Assembly: GCF_020271745.1 (NCBI RefSeq)
Contig: NZ_CP084296.1
Coordinates: 2,852,001 to 2,916,000 of the forward strand
DNA from: Providencia alcalifaciens
GTDB taxonomy: Bacteria > Pseudomonadota > Gammaproteobacteria > Enterobacterales > Enterobacteriaceae
Direction of reading: 5' to 3'
Length of the DNA stretch: 64,000 bases
The notes below the pieces were generated by a model. That model saw nothing but the letters and a program-made list of their open reading frames with translations, searched no databases and was not told where the DNA came from. Both the position numbers and the translations under genes were made by a program. This document shows, in pieces, positions 48,700-58,398 of the stretch (within the stretch, counting starts at the first letter, position 1; each line of letters opens with the position of its first letter).

Positions 48700-48822
48700 T
48701 GGTTATTTATTTGAATGTAGGTATAAACCACAATATAAAAAGTGTTTTCAAATCTAATTAAAATTTATTTCTAGTGTCTTTATTTAACTTAATTCATTTC
48801 TTAATTCAAATAATCAATCGAA

Positions 48823-48836
48823 TTGATCCAAATCAA
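48823..48836 (+). promoter_or_regulatory. FNR box of the fdnGHI operon
   Basis: TTGATCCAAATCAA is a perfect match to the FNR consensus TTGAT-N4-ATCAA, 164 bases before fdnG. Anaerobic activation of fdn by FNR is known in E. coli. Confidence 0.85.
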
Positions 48837-48848
48837 TTTAACAATAAT

Positions 48849-48864
48849 TACTCATTAAGTGGTA
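48849..48864 (+). promoter_or_regulatory. NarL/NarP 7-2-7 site of the fdnGHI operon
   Basis: TACTCAT-TA-AGTGGTA fits two inverted TACYYMT heptamers two bases apart, with one mismatch in the second. Nitrate induction through NarL is known for E. coli fdnG. Confidence 0.6.
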
Positions 48865-48999
48865 ATTGTAATGGCTAATTAACTACCTAAATGATATTAA
48901 TTAACCTTTATCTTCACTTTCATTGATTTTAGGCAATATATAATTACAAGTGGCTGATATTCTCTCCTGCGAATATACAAAAATAAAAAGAGGTTAATA

Positions 49000-51900
49000 A
49001 TGAACGTCAGTCGCAGAAAGTTTTTTAAAATCTGCGCCGGCGGGATGGCAGGTACAACCGTAGCTGCGTTAGGTTTTATGCCAGGAATGGCAATGGCTAA
49101 TGTACGTGAAAATAAATTATTGCGTTCAAAAGAAACGCGTAATACTTGTACCTATTGTTCCGTGGGTTGTGGATTGCTGATTTATAGTATGGGTGATGGG
49201 GCAATGAATGCTCGCTCTGCCATCTTCCACGTCGAGGGTGATGCCGATCATCCAGTGAATCGCGGTGCTCTGTGTCCGAAAGGGGCGGGGTTACTTGATT
49301 ACATTCGTAGTGACAGTCGTTTACGTTATCCTGAATATCGCGCACCAGGCTCTAATAAATGGGAGCGCATTAGCTGGGATGATGCCTTTACGCGTATTGC
49401 CCGCTTAATGAAAGATGACCGCGACGCCAATTTTATTGAAAAAAATGAACAAGGCACCACTGTCAATCGCTGGTTATCAACAGGGATGCTTTGCGCCTCT
49501 GCGGCTAGCAATGAAACAGGGATGTTAACCCAAAAATTCGCACGATCGCTCGGTATGTTAGCGGTCGACAACCAAGCGCGTGTCTGACACGGACCAACGG
49601 TAGCAAGTCTTGCTCCAACATTTGGTCGCGGTGCGATGACCAACCACTGGGTTGATATTAAAAACGCCAATGTAATTATGGTGATGGGCGGTAACGCCGC
49701 TGAAGCTCACCCTGTCGGATTCCGTTGGGCGATTGAAGCGAAAAATAATAATGATGCAACTCTGATTGTGGTAGACCCGCGTTTCACGCGTACCGCATCG
49801 GTAGCCGATCATTACGTGCCAATTCGTTCAGGAACGGATATTACCTTCCTTTCTGGTGTTCTACTTTATCTTATTGAGAATAATAAGATAAATGCGGAAT
49901 ACGTTCAGAACTATACCAACGCATCTTTAATTGTTCGGGATGATTTTGACTTTAACGATGGCTTATTCAGCGGTTATGACGCTGAAAAAGGTCGTTATGA
50001 CAAAACCAGTTGGAACTATAAGTTTGATGAAAATGGTCATGCATTACGTGATGACACGCTGCAAGATCCACGCTGTGTTTGGAATCTGCTAAGAAAACAC
50101 GTTTCTCGCTATACTCCGGAAATGGTTGAACGGATCTGTGGTACATCACAGGCAGATTTCTTAAAAGTGTGTGAAATTCTGGCAACCACTAGCGCCGCAG
50201 ATAAAGCGGGAACATTCCTGTACGCATTAGGTTGGACTCAGCATACGGTGGGCGCACAAAATATCCGTACTATGGCGATGATCCAGTTGCTTCTAGGCAA
50301 CATGGGCATTTGTGGTGGTGGGGTGAATGCGCTGCGTGGACACTCAAACATTCAAGGTTTAACAGATTTAGGTCTGCTGTCGACGAGCCTTCCGGGCTAT
50401 TTAACGCTGCCATCAGAAAAACAGTTAGATATTGATAGTTATTTGGCTGCGAATACGCCAAAAGCTACGTTACCAAATCAGGTTAACTACTGGAGCAACT
50501 ATCCGAAATTCTTCGTCAGTTTGATGAAGTCATTCTACGGTGATGCGGCTCAAGCAGAGAACCAATGGGGTTATGATTGGTTACCTAAATGGGATCAAGC
50601 TTATGATGTTATGAAGTATTTTGACATGATGAGCAAAGATAAAGTCACCGGCTACATCTGCCAAGGCTTTAACCCAGTTGCCTCATTCCCAGATAAAAAC
50701 AAAGTAGTTAGCTGTTTAAGTAAGCTGAAATATTTAATCGTGGTTGACCCATTAACCACCGAAACAGCGAACTTCTGGCAGAACCACGGCGAAATGAATG
50801 ACGTTGACCCTGCTTCCATTCAAACGGAGGTTTTCCGCCTGCCTTCTACCTGTTTTGCGGAAGAAGATGGTTCCATTGCTAACTCCGGTCGCTGGTTGCA
50901 GTGGCACTGGAAAGCGGCTGATGCCCCGGGTGAAGCGCGTAATGATGGTCAAATCTTAACGGGTATCTTGTACAAAATCCGTGAGATGTATGAACAAGAA
51001 GGTGGTAAAGGTCGCGAACCATTGCTGCAAATGCGTTGGGATTATAAACGCCAATTTCATCCTGAATCAGAAGAAGTGGCGAAAGAGAACAACGGGGTTG
51101 CACTGGTCGACTTATATGATGCCGATGGCAACTTACAAGCGAAAAAAGGCGAGCTTCTAAATTCATTCGCTCTGTTACGAGCTGATGGTTCAACGGCGTC
51201 TTCTTGCTGGATCTACACCGGTAGCTGGACTGAAAAGGGCAACCAGATGGCAAATCGCGATAACAGCGACCCATCCGGCATTGGTAATACATTGGGTTGG
51301 GCATGGGCATGGCCATTAAACCGCCGTGTTATTTATAACCGCGCCTCTTGTGATACCAAAGGTAAGCCGTGGAATAAAGATCTGGTTCTGATTGAGTGGA
51401 ACGGTAAAAAATGGGTCGGAAACGATGTTCCTGACTTTAACGCTTCTGCGCCAGAAGTCGGTACGGGACCATTTATCATGCAACCAGAAGGTTTAGGTCG
51501 TCTGTTTGCGATTGATAAGATGGCAGAGGGTCCATTCCCTGAGCACTATGAGCCATTTGAAACGCCGTTGGGAACTAACCCATTGCATCCAAATGTGGTG
51601 TCTAACCCTGCTGCGCGAATTTTTGAAGATGACAAGAAACGTCTTGGCGATCATAAAGAATTTCCGTATGTCGGAACCACTTATCGCTTAACGGAGCATT
51701 TCCACACGTGGACCAAGCATGCGCTCTTAAACGCCATTGCTCAGCCAGAACAGTTTGTGGAAATCAGTGAAACCTTAGCCAAAGCCAAAGGTATCGCCTT
51801 GGGTGATAAGGTTAAAGTCAGCAGTAAACGCGGCTTTATTAAAGCGATTGCCGTGGTAACACCACGTCTGCAAACCCTGATGGTTGACGGTAAACCGATT

Positions 51901-52047
51901 GAAACAGTGGGTCTACCTATTCACTGGGGCTTTGAAGGTGCAACGCAAAAAGGCTTTATTACCAACACGTTAACGCCATCTGTGGGGGACGCTAACTCTC
52001 AGACTCCTGAGTATAAAGCGTTTTTAGTTAACATTGAGAAGGCGTAA
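49000..52047 (+). CDS. fdnG: Formate dehydrogenase N, alpha subunit (selenocysteine)
   Basis: The periplasmic catalytic subunit that oxidises formate in nitrate respiration, binding bis-MGD molybdenum and one 4Fe-4S cluster. It is 1015 aa, as in E. coli FdnG. A Tat signal [12 protein letters not shown] leads, then the cluster motif CTYCSVGCG with CPKG. The in-frame TGA at 49585-49587 (residue 196, in NQARV-U-HGPTV) is selenocysteine: the protein continues in the same frame with perfect family similarity, and a hairpin follows. The N-terminal (49000-49587) and C-terminal pieces are therefore one gene. fdnH follows after 11 bases. Confidence 0.97.
49585..49625 (+). promoter_or_regulatory. Selenocysteine UGA codon and putative SECIS hairpin of fdnG
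   Basis: The UGA is followed about 15 bases later by AGCAA-GTC-TTGCT, a small apical hairpin within the larger inverted region. Bacterial SECIS elements bind SelB in just this position. Confidence 0.8.
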
Positions 52048-52058
52048 GGGAGGGAACT

Positions 52059-52946
52059 ATGTCCATGCAATCTCAAGACATTATTAAACGTTCCGCGACC
52101 AATAGCATTACGCCTCCACCACAGGCGCGTGACGATAAATTTGAAGTCTGCAAACTCATTGACGTGTCATCCTGCATCGGCTGTAAAGCCTGTCAGGTGG
52201 CATGCTCGGAATGGAATGATATCCGTGATGAAGTTGGGCACTGCGTTGGGGTTTACGATAACCCAACCGATTTAAGTGCCAAATCTTGGACGGTGATGCG
52301 TTTTAGCGAAGTCAGTGAGCAAGGCAAGTTGGAATGGCTGATCCGTAAAGATGGCTGTATGCACTGTGCCGACCCTGGCTGCTTGAAGTCATGCCCATCT
52401 GCGGGTGCGATTATTCAATATGCTAACGGTATTGTAGATTTCCAATCGGAACACTGTATTGGTTGTGGTTACTGTATCGCGGGCTGCCCGTTCAACATTC
52501 CACGATTAAATCCAAAAGATAATCGTGTGTACAAATGTACATTATGTGTTGACCGTGTAGCGGTGGGGCAAGAACCAGCTTGTGTGAAAACCTGTCCAAC
52601 GGGTGCGATTCGTTTTGGTACGAAAAACGAAATGCTGGAATACGGCGCAGAGCGTGTTGAAAAACTGCAAAAACGTGGTTATGCCCAAGCTGGCATTTAT
52701 GATCCGGAAGGTGTTGGGGGAACCCATGTGGTGTACGTGCTACATCATGCGGATAAACCTGAGCTTTACCACGGATTACCAAAAGACCCACAGATTGATA
52801 CACCAATTAATCTATGGCAAAGCATCCTGAAACCATTATCGGTAGCAGGCTTTATCGCCACATTTGCAGGGCTGATTTTCCACTATGTGGGTATTGGTCC
52901 AAACAAAGAAGTGGATGATGAAGAGGAGAAAGATGACCATGAGTAA
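52059..52946 (+). CDS. fdnH: Formate dehydrogenase N, iron-sulfur beta subunit
   Basis: Carries electrons from FdnG to FdnI through four 4Fe-4S clusters. The 295-aa protein has four ferredoxin-type Cys clusters: [35 protein letters not shown] and [21 protein letters not shown] single membrane helix near the C-terminus (about 255-280) anchors it. It matches E. coli FdnH (294 aa). A GGGAGGGAACT site precedes the ATG. Its last eight bases overlap fdnI. Confidence 0.97.
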   Translation: MSMQSQDIIKRSATNSITPPPQARDDKFEVCKLIDVSSCIGCKACQVACSEWNDIRDEVGHCVGVYDNPTDLSAKSWTVMRFSEVSEQGKLEWLIRKDGCMHCADPGCLKSCPSAGAIIQYANGIVDFQSEHCIGCGYCIAGCPFNIPRLNPKDNRVYKCTLCVDRVAVGQEPACVKTCPTGAIRFGTKNEMLEYGAERVEKLQKRGYAQAGIYDPEGVGGTHVVYVLHHADKPELYHGLPKDPQIDTPINLWQSILKPLSVAGFIATFAGLIFHYVGIGPNKEVDDEEEKDDHE

Positions 52947-53595
52947 AAAGAGCAAAATGATCGTTCGGACTAAATTTATTGACCGAGCGTGCCACTGGAC
53001 AGTGGTTATCAGCTTCTTCTTAGTCGCATTGTCGGGTATTGCACTGTTTTTCCCAACCTTGAAGTGGCTGACTGAAACTTTCGGTACGCCACAAATGGGA
53101 CGAATTTTGCATCCTTTCTTCGGTGTGCTTATTTTCGTCGTGCTAATGTTTATGTTTGTACGCTTTGTAAAACACAATATTCCAGATAGAAAAGATGTTC
53201 CTTGGCTACTGAATATTGTTCAAGTTCTCAAAGGTAACGAACATAAAGTTGCTGATGTGGGTAAATACAACGCAGGTCAAAAAATGATGTTCTGGAGTAT
53301 CATGAGTATGATTTTTGTACTTTTGGTCACTGGGATCATCATGTGGCGTCCTTATTTCGCGCATTTATTCCCAATCTGGATGGTGCGTTGGAGTATTTTG
53401 GTTCACGCATTAGCGGCGATTATCCTGATCCATGCAATTTTAATCCACATGTATATGGCATTCTGGGTTAAAGGATCTATCAACGGCATGATTGAAGGTA
53501 AAGTTAGCCGTCGCTGGGCGAAGAAACATCACCCACGTTGGTATCGCGATGTTGAAGCAAAAGAAGCCAAAGCGGAAGCTGAAAAAAGCCAGTAA
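52939..53595 (+). CDS. fdnI: Formate dehydrogenase N, cytochrome b556 gamma subunit
   Basis: The inner-membrane di-haem subunit that reduces menaquinone. Starting at [20 protein letters not shown] gives 218 aa (E. coli 217). Four membrane helices carry His ligands in [23 protein letters not shown] and [10 protein letters not shown]. An ATG two codons earlier (52933) has a closer GGAG site and could also be used. The start overlaps the fdnH stop (ATGAGTAA), so translation is coupled. Terminator at 53619. Confidence 0.96.
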   Translation: MSKKSKMIVRTKFIDRACHWTVVISFFLVALSGIALFFPTLKWLTETFGTPQMGRILHPFFGVLIFVVLMFMFVRFVKHNIPDRKDVPWLLNIVQVLKGNEHKVADVGKYNAGQKMMFWSIMSMIFVLLVTGIIMWRPYFAHLFPIWMVRWSILVHALAAIILIHAILIHMYMAFWVKGSINGMIEGKVSRRWAKKHHPRWYRDVEAKEAKAEAEKSQ

Positions 53596-53618
53596 GTTAG
53601 ACATTAATTAAGTAATAT

Positions 53619-53672
53619 AAGCCACTGTTGTTGACGTTACCGAGAAGGTTAGGCAATGACAGTGGCTTTTTT
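53619..53672 (+). terminator. Rho-independent terminator of fdnGHI
   Basis: AAGCCACTGT pairs with ACAGTGGCTT across a 34-base loop that can fold further, followed by six T. Confidence 0.8.
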
Positions 53673-53728
53673 ATATTTAAAAAATGTCTTATTTGAGGTT
53701 GATTATATTGAGTCATTTAGGAGGGGAA

Positions 53729-54262
53729 ATGGTTGAGCTGGTAAGAATTTCTGCAAATGATAAACACGATAATGAATTAATTAATGCGCTATACGATATT
53801 TCTTTTCCTGACCACGAAAAACGTTCTTATACAGGGCGGGCGGCACTACTTCCTCTAGAACAATATTATTTATATAAAATTACGGATAATAATCAGTTTG
53901 TTGGGTTTATCGGTGGGTGGGTCATTGATGCTTTTTTCTATATTGAACATTTTGCTATCGACCAATACATTCGTGGGGCAGGTTACGGTCAAAAATCTTT
54001 GACGGCACTGTGTCAGTTGTACCCTCAGATAGTGTTAGAGATAGACCCATTAGTCGATGAAGTTGCGAGAAAACGCCTTTATTTCTATGAAAAAAATGGT
54101 TTTGTCAGAAATAGTTATGTCCATTATCACCCATGTTATAACACCAAGTATTCGCCTCATAAGCTGGAAATTTTAAGTTTCAATGCGCCTTTCACACAGA
54201 GTCAATATGATGTATTTAACCATTTTCTGGTGAATACAGTGATGAACAGTCACTACCTATAA
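53729..54262 (+). CDS. GNAT family N-acetyltransferase
   Basis: A 177-aa acetyltransferase with the acetyl-CoA motif EHFAIDQYIRGAGYGQKSL near residues 77-95 and KRLYFYEKNGFVRNS. The substrate is unknown. The ATG at 53729 lies just after AGGAGGGGAA, a strong ribosome-binding site. The longer frame from 53684 crosses the fdn terminator region and is unlikely. It converges with the next GNAT. Confidence 0.85.
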   Translation: MVELVRISANDKHDNELINALYDISFPDHEKRSYTGRAALLPLEQYYLYKITDNNQFVGFIGGWVIDAFFYIEHFAIDQYIRGAGYGQKSLTALCQLYPQIVLEIDPLVDEVARKRLYFYEKNGFVRNSYVHYHPCYNTKYSPHKLEILSFNAPFTQSQYDVFNHFLVNTVMNSHYL

Positions 54263-54272
54263 AAATAGAATA

Positions 54273-54710
54273 CTATTTAGCTAATTGCATATGCAGCAAA
54301 GGAAATGGATTTCCTTCCCCATCAAGTTCGGAACGCGCATATTGAACAAAACCCATATGTTGATAAAAACCAATCGCTTGCGGATTTTGTTCATTCACAT
54401 CGACTTCATTAATACCTAAGTGTTCAATGGCGTAATTCAGGAGTTGTTTACCGATGCCAGTCCCCCTTGCAAACGGTGAAATAAACAACATTTCTAGACG
54501 ATTTTCCCCTGTACCTAAAAAGCCAGTTATTTTGCCGTAATGGTCAAAAGCCACAAAAACAGACAAATTAGGCAAGTATTGTTCCCTAATTGGTATTTTT
54601 AGCATTTCAATGTTCTTTTCCGGCAGGAAATCATGGGTTGCTCTTACCGATGCTTCCCAAAGATGAAGAATCTCATCGTAATGCTCGATGGTGGCAGGCT
54701 GAATATTCAT
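54273..54710 (-). CDS. GNAT family N-acetyltransferase, YjaB-like
   Basis: A 145-aa acetyltransferase similar to E. coli YjaB: LWEASVRATHDFLPE, then the acetyl-CoA motif LFISPFARGTGIGKQLL, then VNEQNPQAIGFYQHMGF and a C-terminal PFPLLHMQL. The substrate is not known. It is convergent with the gene to its left and divergent from agp. Confidence 0.88.
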   Translation of the reverse strand: MNIQPATIEHYDEILHLWEASVRATHDFLPEKNIEMLKIPIREQYLPNLSVFVAFDHYGKITGFLGTGENRLEMLFISPFARGTGIGKQLLNYAIEHLGINEVDVNEQNPQAIGFYQHMGFVQYARSELDGEGNPFPLLHMQLAK

Positions 54711-54947
54711 TGCATTTTATCCTTATAATGAAAATTCATCTTAAATTGTGGGTAGCTAATGTCAATATTTGATGACTATTTTAGTTAAGGGGCATTTTTG
54801 GGATATTAATCTCAGAAAAAAAAGATAACTACTTCATTATTAGAGGATATGTTTCCGAAATTCATATAAGCACTATACTTGATTTTATTGCAGTGTTTAT
54901 CGCTTGATTATGTTAATCAATTTAAAAACTATGGTAGGAGTATGCTG

Positions 54948-56201
54948 ATGAAATATAAAATGCTAACAGTGTGTTTATCGGCGGCGTTATTAGCACCAAT
55001 TGCCCCCGCACTTGCGAGTACAGATAATGCACAAAATATGGAATTAGACCAAGTTTTTGTTCTAAGCCGTCATAATTTACGTACTCCTATTGTTAATACA
55101 GGGATCTTGACTGAAATAACCGATAAAAAATGGCCCGCATGGGATGCAGAAAGCGGCTATTTAACGACAAAGGGCGGAGCGCTCGAAGTCTATATGGGAC
55201 ACTATTTTAGAGAGTGGCTCGATAACAATAAATTATTTATGAATGAATTATGTCCAACTAGTAGCGATGATATCTATATTTATACTAATAGCCTACAGAG
55301 AACGATTGCAACTGCGCAGTTCTTTACTGCGGGGGCATTCCCGGGCTGTAAAGTAAATATTCATCATAAACCGGAAATTGGTACGATGGATCCGGTGTTT
55401 AACCCTATCATTACGAATAGCTCCCCTGAATTTAAAAAACAAGCGCTTGAAGCGATGGAGTCCCACCTTAAAGGGCTAAACCTGAAGCCGGGTTATGATG
55501 AACTGGATAATGTTCTCAATATTAAAGATTCGAAGAAGTGCGAGACGGATAAACTGTGTAATTTAGCCACACCAAAGAATAGCTTTATCATTGAAGCGGA
55601 TAAAGAGCCAGGTGTGAGTGGGCCGTTGAAGATGGCTAATTCTGCCGTCGATGCGATTGACCTGCAATATTATGAAGGCTTCCCTGAGAAAGATGTAGCA
55701 TGGGGAATGGTGAATAGTGATGAAAAATGGCAAAAGCTGAATACCTTAAAAAATGGCTATCAAGAAACGTTATTTACACCGAAAATTATTGCAAAAAATG
55801 TGGCGCATCCAATTTTAAGTTATATGGATAAAGGCTTTGTTTCTGCTAATAAAGGTGAAACTGCTAAATTCATTTTCTTAGTGGGGCATGATTCAAATAT
55901 TGCTTCAGTGTTGTCTGCAATGGACTTCAAACCGTACCAATTACCTCAACAATATGAACACACACCGATTGGCGGTAAGTTGGTATTCCAACGCTGGACA
56001 GATAAAAAAGAGACAAAGGACTATGTGAAGATTGAGTATGTGTATCAAACCTCAGACCAGTTGCGAGACAATACTTACCTCTCTTTAGCAACTCCTCCAA
56101 AACACGTTACCCTAGAATTGAAAAATTGCCCGATTGATAAAAATGGGTATTGTTCATGGGAAGATTTTGAAAATGTGATGAAAGAGGCGTTGAAACAGTG
56201 A
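54948..56201 (+). CDS. agp: Periplasmic glucose-1-phosphatase
   Basis: A histidine acid phosphatase that removes phosphate from glucose-1-phosphate and can act weakly on phytate. The 417-aa precursor has a signal peptide (MKYKMLTVCLSAALLAPIAP, cleaved after ALA). The catalytic RHNLRTP (His42) and the proton-donor HD in VGHDSN (His314-Asp315) are intact. CPIDKNGYC and the paired cysteines match E. coli Agp. The ATG at 54948 lies 7 bases after AGGAG; the ATG two codons earlier is too close to it. Confidence 0.95.
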   Translation: MKYKMLTVCLSAALLAPIAPALASTDNAQNMELDQVFVLSRHNLRTPIVNTGILTEITDKKWPAWDAESGYLTTKGGALEVYMGHYFREWLDNNKLFMNELCPTSSDDIYIYTNSLQRTIATAQFFTAGAFPGCKVNIHHKPEIGTMDPVFNPIITNSSPEFKKQALEAMESHLKGLNLKPGYDELDNVLNIKDSKKCETDKLCNLATPKNSFIIEADKEPGVSGPLKMANSAVDAIDLQYYEGFPEKDVAWGMVNSDEKWQKLNTLKNGYQETLFTPKIIAKNVAHPILSYMDKGFVSANKGETAKFIFLVGHDSNIASVLSAMDFKPYQLPQQYEHTPIGGKLVFQRWTDKKETKDYVKIEYVYQTSDQLRDNTYLSLATPPKHVTLELKNCPIDKNGYCSWEDFENVMKEALKQ

Positions 56202-56239
56202 TACCCAACTGCCAATAATGCTTGCATCGGCATAAAAAA

Positions 56240-56260
56240 CCCTGCTCCGAGGAGCAGGGT
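56240..56260. terminator. Terminator between agp and uspF
   Basis: ACCCTGCTCC pairs perfectly with GGAGCAGGGT around GA. The poly-A before it makes it strong on the minus strand (uspF transcript), while it is weaker for agp. Confidence 0.82.
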
Positions 56261-56424
56261 GTGAAATAGTCACGAAAATGTTTATGAACCTCTAATTTAC
56301 CTTAAATGTCGAATGAATGGGCTTATAATTTGTATGGAATTACCCTTTAGTGTAACAAACTTTAACCTTAGCCATTCGACGAGTTAAAATAGTGTTTTCT
56401 GCGGTTGTTAACCCATCGTTTGGA

Positions 56425-56862
56425 TTAGCGAACCACTAATACGCTAGTTTTCGCATAACGTACAACAGAAGCCGCATTGGAGCCTAATAAGTAGGTAGAC
56501 ATACTTGGACGACGTGAACCCAGTAAAATCACATCCGCTTTAATATCTTCAGCTGTTGCCAAAATTTCATCTTTAACTGAACCTACAACCGCTTTTACTT
56601 GCACTTTATCTTCAGGGATAGAGAACAGTTTAACTTTCTCTTGTAACTCTTTCAGAATGATATCAGCTTGTTTTTGATCATCTGGGAAATCACTTGGCAA
56701 AATAGTGCCGCCATAGCGTAAATAATTGGAAATGGGTGCAGTCACAGCTAAAAAATGAACGGTAGAATTGTTTAGTTTCTGCATGGCATTAACATGCGGA
56801 ACTAACATTTTGGTGAGGTCGTCTTCGGTAACATCAATAGGAACTAAAATTGTATTGTACAT
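56425..56862 (-). CDS. uspF: Universal stress protein F
   Basis: A 145-aa cytosolic UspA-family protein that binds ATP and is linked to adhesion and stress in E. coli. MYNTILVPIDVTEDD begins the fold and the ATP motif G-2x-G-9x-G(S/T) is visible in LLGSRRPSMSTYLLGSNAASVVRYAKTSVLVVR (two segments, about 113-145). Similarity is greatest to UspF. An AGGAGATATT site precedes the ATG. Confidence 0.9.
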   Translation of the reverse strand: MYNTILVPIDVTEDDLTKMLVPHVNAMQKLNNSTVHFLAVTAPISNYLRYGGTILPSDFPDDQKQADIILKELQEKVKLFSIPEDKVQVKAVVGSVKDEILATAEDIKADVILLGSRRPSMSTYLLGSNAASVVRYAKTSVLVVR

Positions 56863-57064
56863 AATATCTCCTTTTTTCTTTTATATTATAAGTTTAGATC
56901 ATTTTAATCATTTTTCATATTGATTGTTAATAAATTAATATTAACTGAATTGGATTCAAAATGATGTGAGCGAGAATACGCAATTGGAGAGTATAAGGAA
57001 TAGATAATGACAATAGAAAAACGGCAATACATGAGGGGAGTATCGCCGCTTTGCAAAGAAAATA

Positions 57065-57667
57065 TTATTTTTTAGTCGTTTTAGGTTTTGTGGTTTCTTT
57101 TTCTGGGCAGGCTGGTTTTAATCCGCCTTTACACGCTTTATCGATATATTCAGCACCGAGCTTTTCATTAAACTCAGTTCCCTCACCATTTTGTAGCATT
57201 TTTCCTAATTGATATTCAGCAGGTGGAAATTTTTTATCTGCTGCTTTTTGGAACCACTCAAAAGCTACGAGATAATTCTGTTTTACGCCAGCACCTTGGT
57301 AGTAGAATTGACCCATATAGTTTATGGCTTCAGGATTTCCCTTATTTGCAGATTTTTCAATCCAACCATAGGCTGTTTCAAAATCAGATTGAACGCCATT
57401 ACCATTAAGATACATATCACCTAGGAATAGTTGAGCGTCCGCATTGCCTTTATTGGCAGCCATCGTAAGCCATTTCTTTGCTTTCGGATAATCTTGCTTA
57501 ATTTCGTTACCGACATAGTAACCAATGCCTAGCATCACTTGAGCTTTCACATCCCCTTTTTGTGCTTGTTGTTCAATTTGCTTAATGACTTCAGGCGGAA
57601 CAGGAGCTGCGAAACTTAAATTCGTTGAAAATATAAATAAAGAAATGAAGGTCAATAATCGTAGCAT
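57065..57667 (-). CDS. Secreted Sel1-repeat protein
   Basis: A 200-aa protein with a signal peptide (MLRLLTFISLFIFSTNLSFA) and about four Sel1-like TPR repeats: AQVMLGIGYYVGNEIKQDYPKA, AQLFLGDMYLNGNGVQSDFETA, AINYMGQFYYQGAGVKQNYLVA and AEYQLGKMLQNGEGTEFNEKL, each given here only to show the repeated GxxYxxGxGV core. The tail is Lys-rich with two Cys (DKACKGGLKPACPEK). It is probably periplasmic and protein-binding; the partner is unknown. Confidence 0.85.
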   Translation of the reverse strand: MLRLLTFISLFIFSTNLSFAAPVPPEVIKQIEQQAQKGDVKAQVMLGIGYYVGNEIKQDYPKAKKWLTMAANKGNADAQLFLGDMYLNGNGVQSDFETAYGWIEKSANKGNPEAINYMGQFYYQGAGVKQNYLVAFEWFQKAADKKFPPAEYQLGKMLQNGEGTEFNEKLGAEYIDKACKGGLKPACPEKETTKPKTTKK

Positions 57668-58204
57668 AAGGCTTTCCGTATCTTTAGTTGGCTATGAATA
57701 TCCTTATTTCAAGGTAAACTCGAAAAGGCGTTAACAGTTATTAACTACAGAGTATAACCATCAAAGTTTTAAATACTCTACTTCTATAATTTGTAAATAT
57801 CAACGCTCCATAGAAAATACAGATTAAACGAGTTTGTTACTCCTCACGGGTGAACATTAAAAATATTTTTCTTCGTTATAAGCCAGTAATAACACCCTTT
57901 GACTCGATAGATGGGTAAAAATTTAATATTACCCTTAATAGAGAACTAGTTATTTGTATCGAAAATTAACAAGAGAAATACAAAATACGGAATTATTGCA
58001 AAGAATAGTCATGGTTATCATGGTGTCTTGTGATGTTTAGCACGAAATAAAAGGATAATTGTTGAAATTGTTAATAATCACGCATGGGTTATTAAAAGAC
58101 TAACATCTTTAAAAACAAAGGGTTATGATTATCACGTTCAAAAACAACTAATAGGGATTATTTCCGTCGATAGATAGAGATATTTACGTCGGATTGCTCT
58201 TTTT

Positions 58205-58264
58205 AGAGAAAAACATTCTCTTTATTGGGGGTTTTATAGGTTAATAAAGAGATAATTTTTCTCT
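58205..58264. repeat. Large inverted repeat upstream of cyuP
   Basis: AGAGAAAAA pairs with TTTTTCTCT and TCTCTTTATT pairs with AATAAAGAGA, separated on each side by three unpaired bases, around a 16-base loop: 19 of 22 positions pair. It lies 26 bases upstream of a TATAAT. Confidence 0.75.
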
Positions 58265-58289
58265 AACATATCCTCTATGATGGAATCAT

Positions 58290-58295
58290 TATAAT
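58290..58295 (+). promoter_or_regulatory. Likely -10 element of cyuP
   Basis: A perfect TATAAT with no recognisable -35, which suggests an activator-dependent promoter. Confidence 0.4.
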
Positions 58296-58398
58296 AGCCT
58301 GCAAATAATTAAGGTTATTGGAAGAAATAACCACTTAAGTCGCATCTAAAACAAAAAAAATTCTCTTTTAAGAGTTCAACAATATTAAGTGAGTAATT

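Larger units (their letters stand above)
48700..48999. other. fdnG upstream region
   Basis: The ynfA-fdnG gap is 351 bases, very AT-rich, with an FNR-like site (48823-48836) and a NarL/NarP-like 7-2-7 site (48849-48864). AAGAGG before 49000 is the ribosome-binding site. The core promoter could not be fixed. Confidence 0.55.
57668..58398. other. Long divergent gap between Sel1 gene and cyuP
   Basis: The longest non-coding stretch in the window (731 bases), AT-rich. It contains a large imperfect hairpin (58205-58264) and a TATAAT at 58290-58295 about 105 bases before the cyuP ATG. No supportable gene was found in either strand. Confidence 0.5.

Noticed and set aside
49000-49587. Truncated fdnG as a pseudogene fragment
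   Set aside because: The stop is UGA at the selenocysteine position and the downstream frame is intact, so it is one functional gene.
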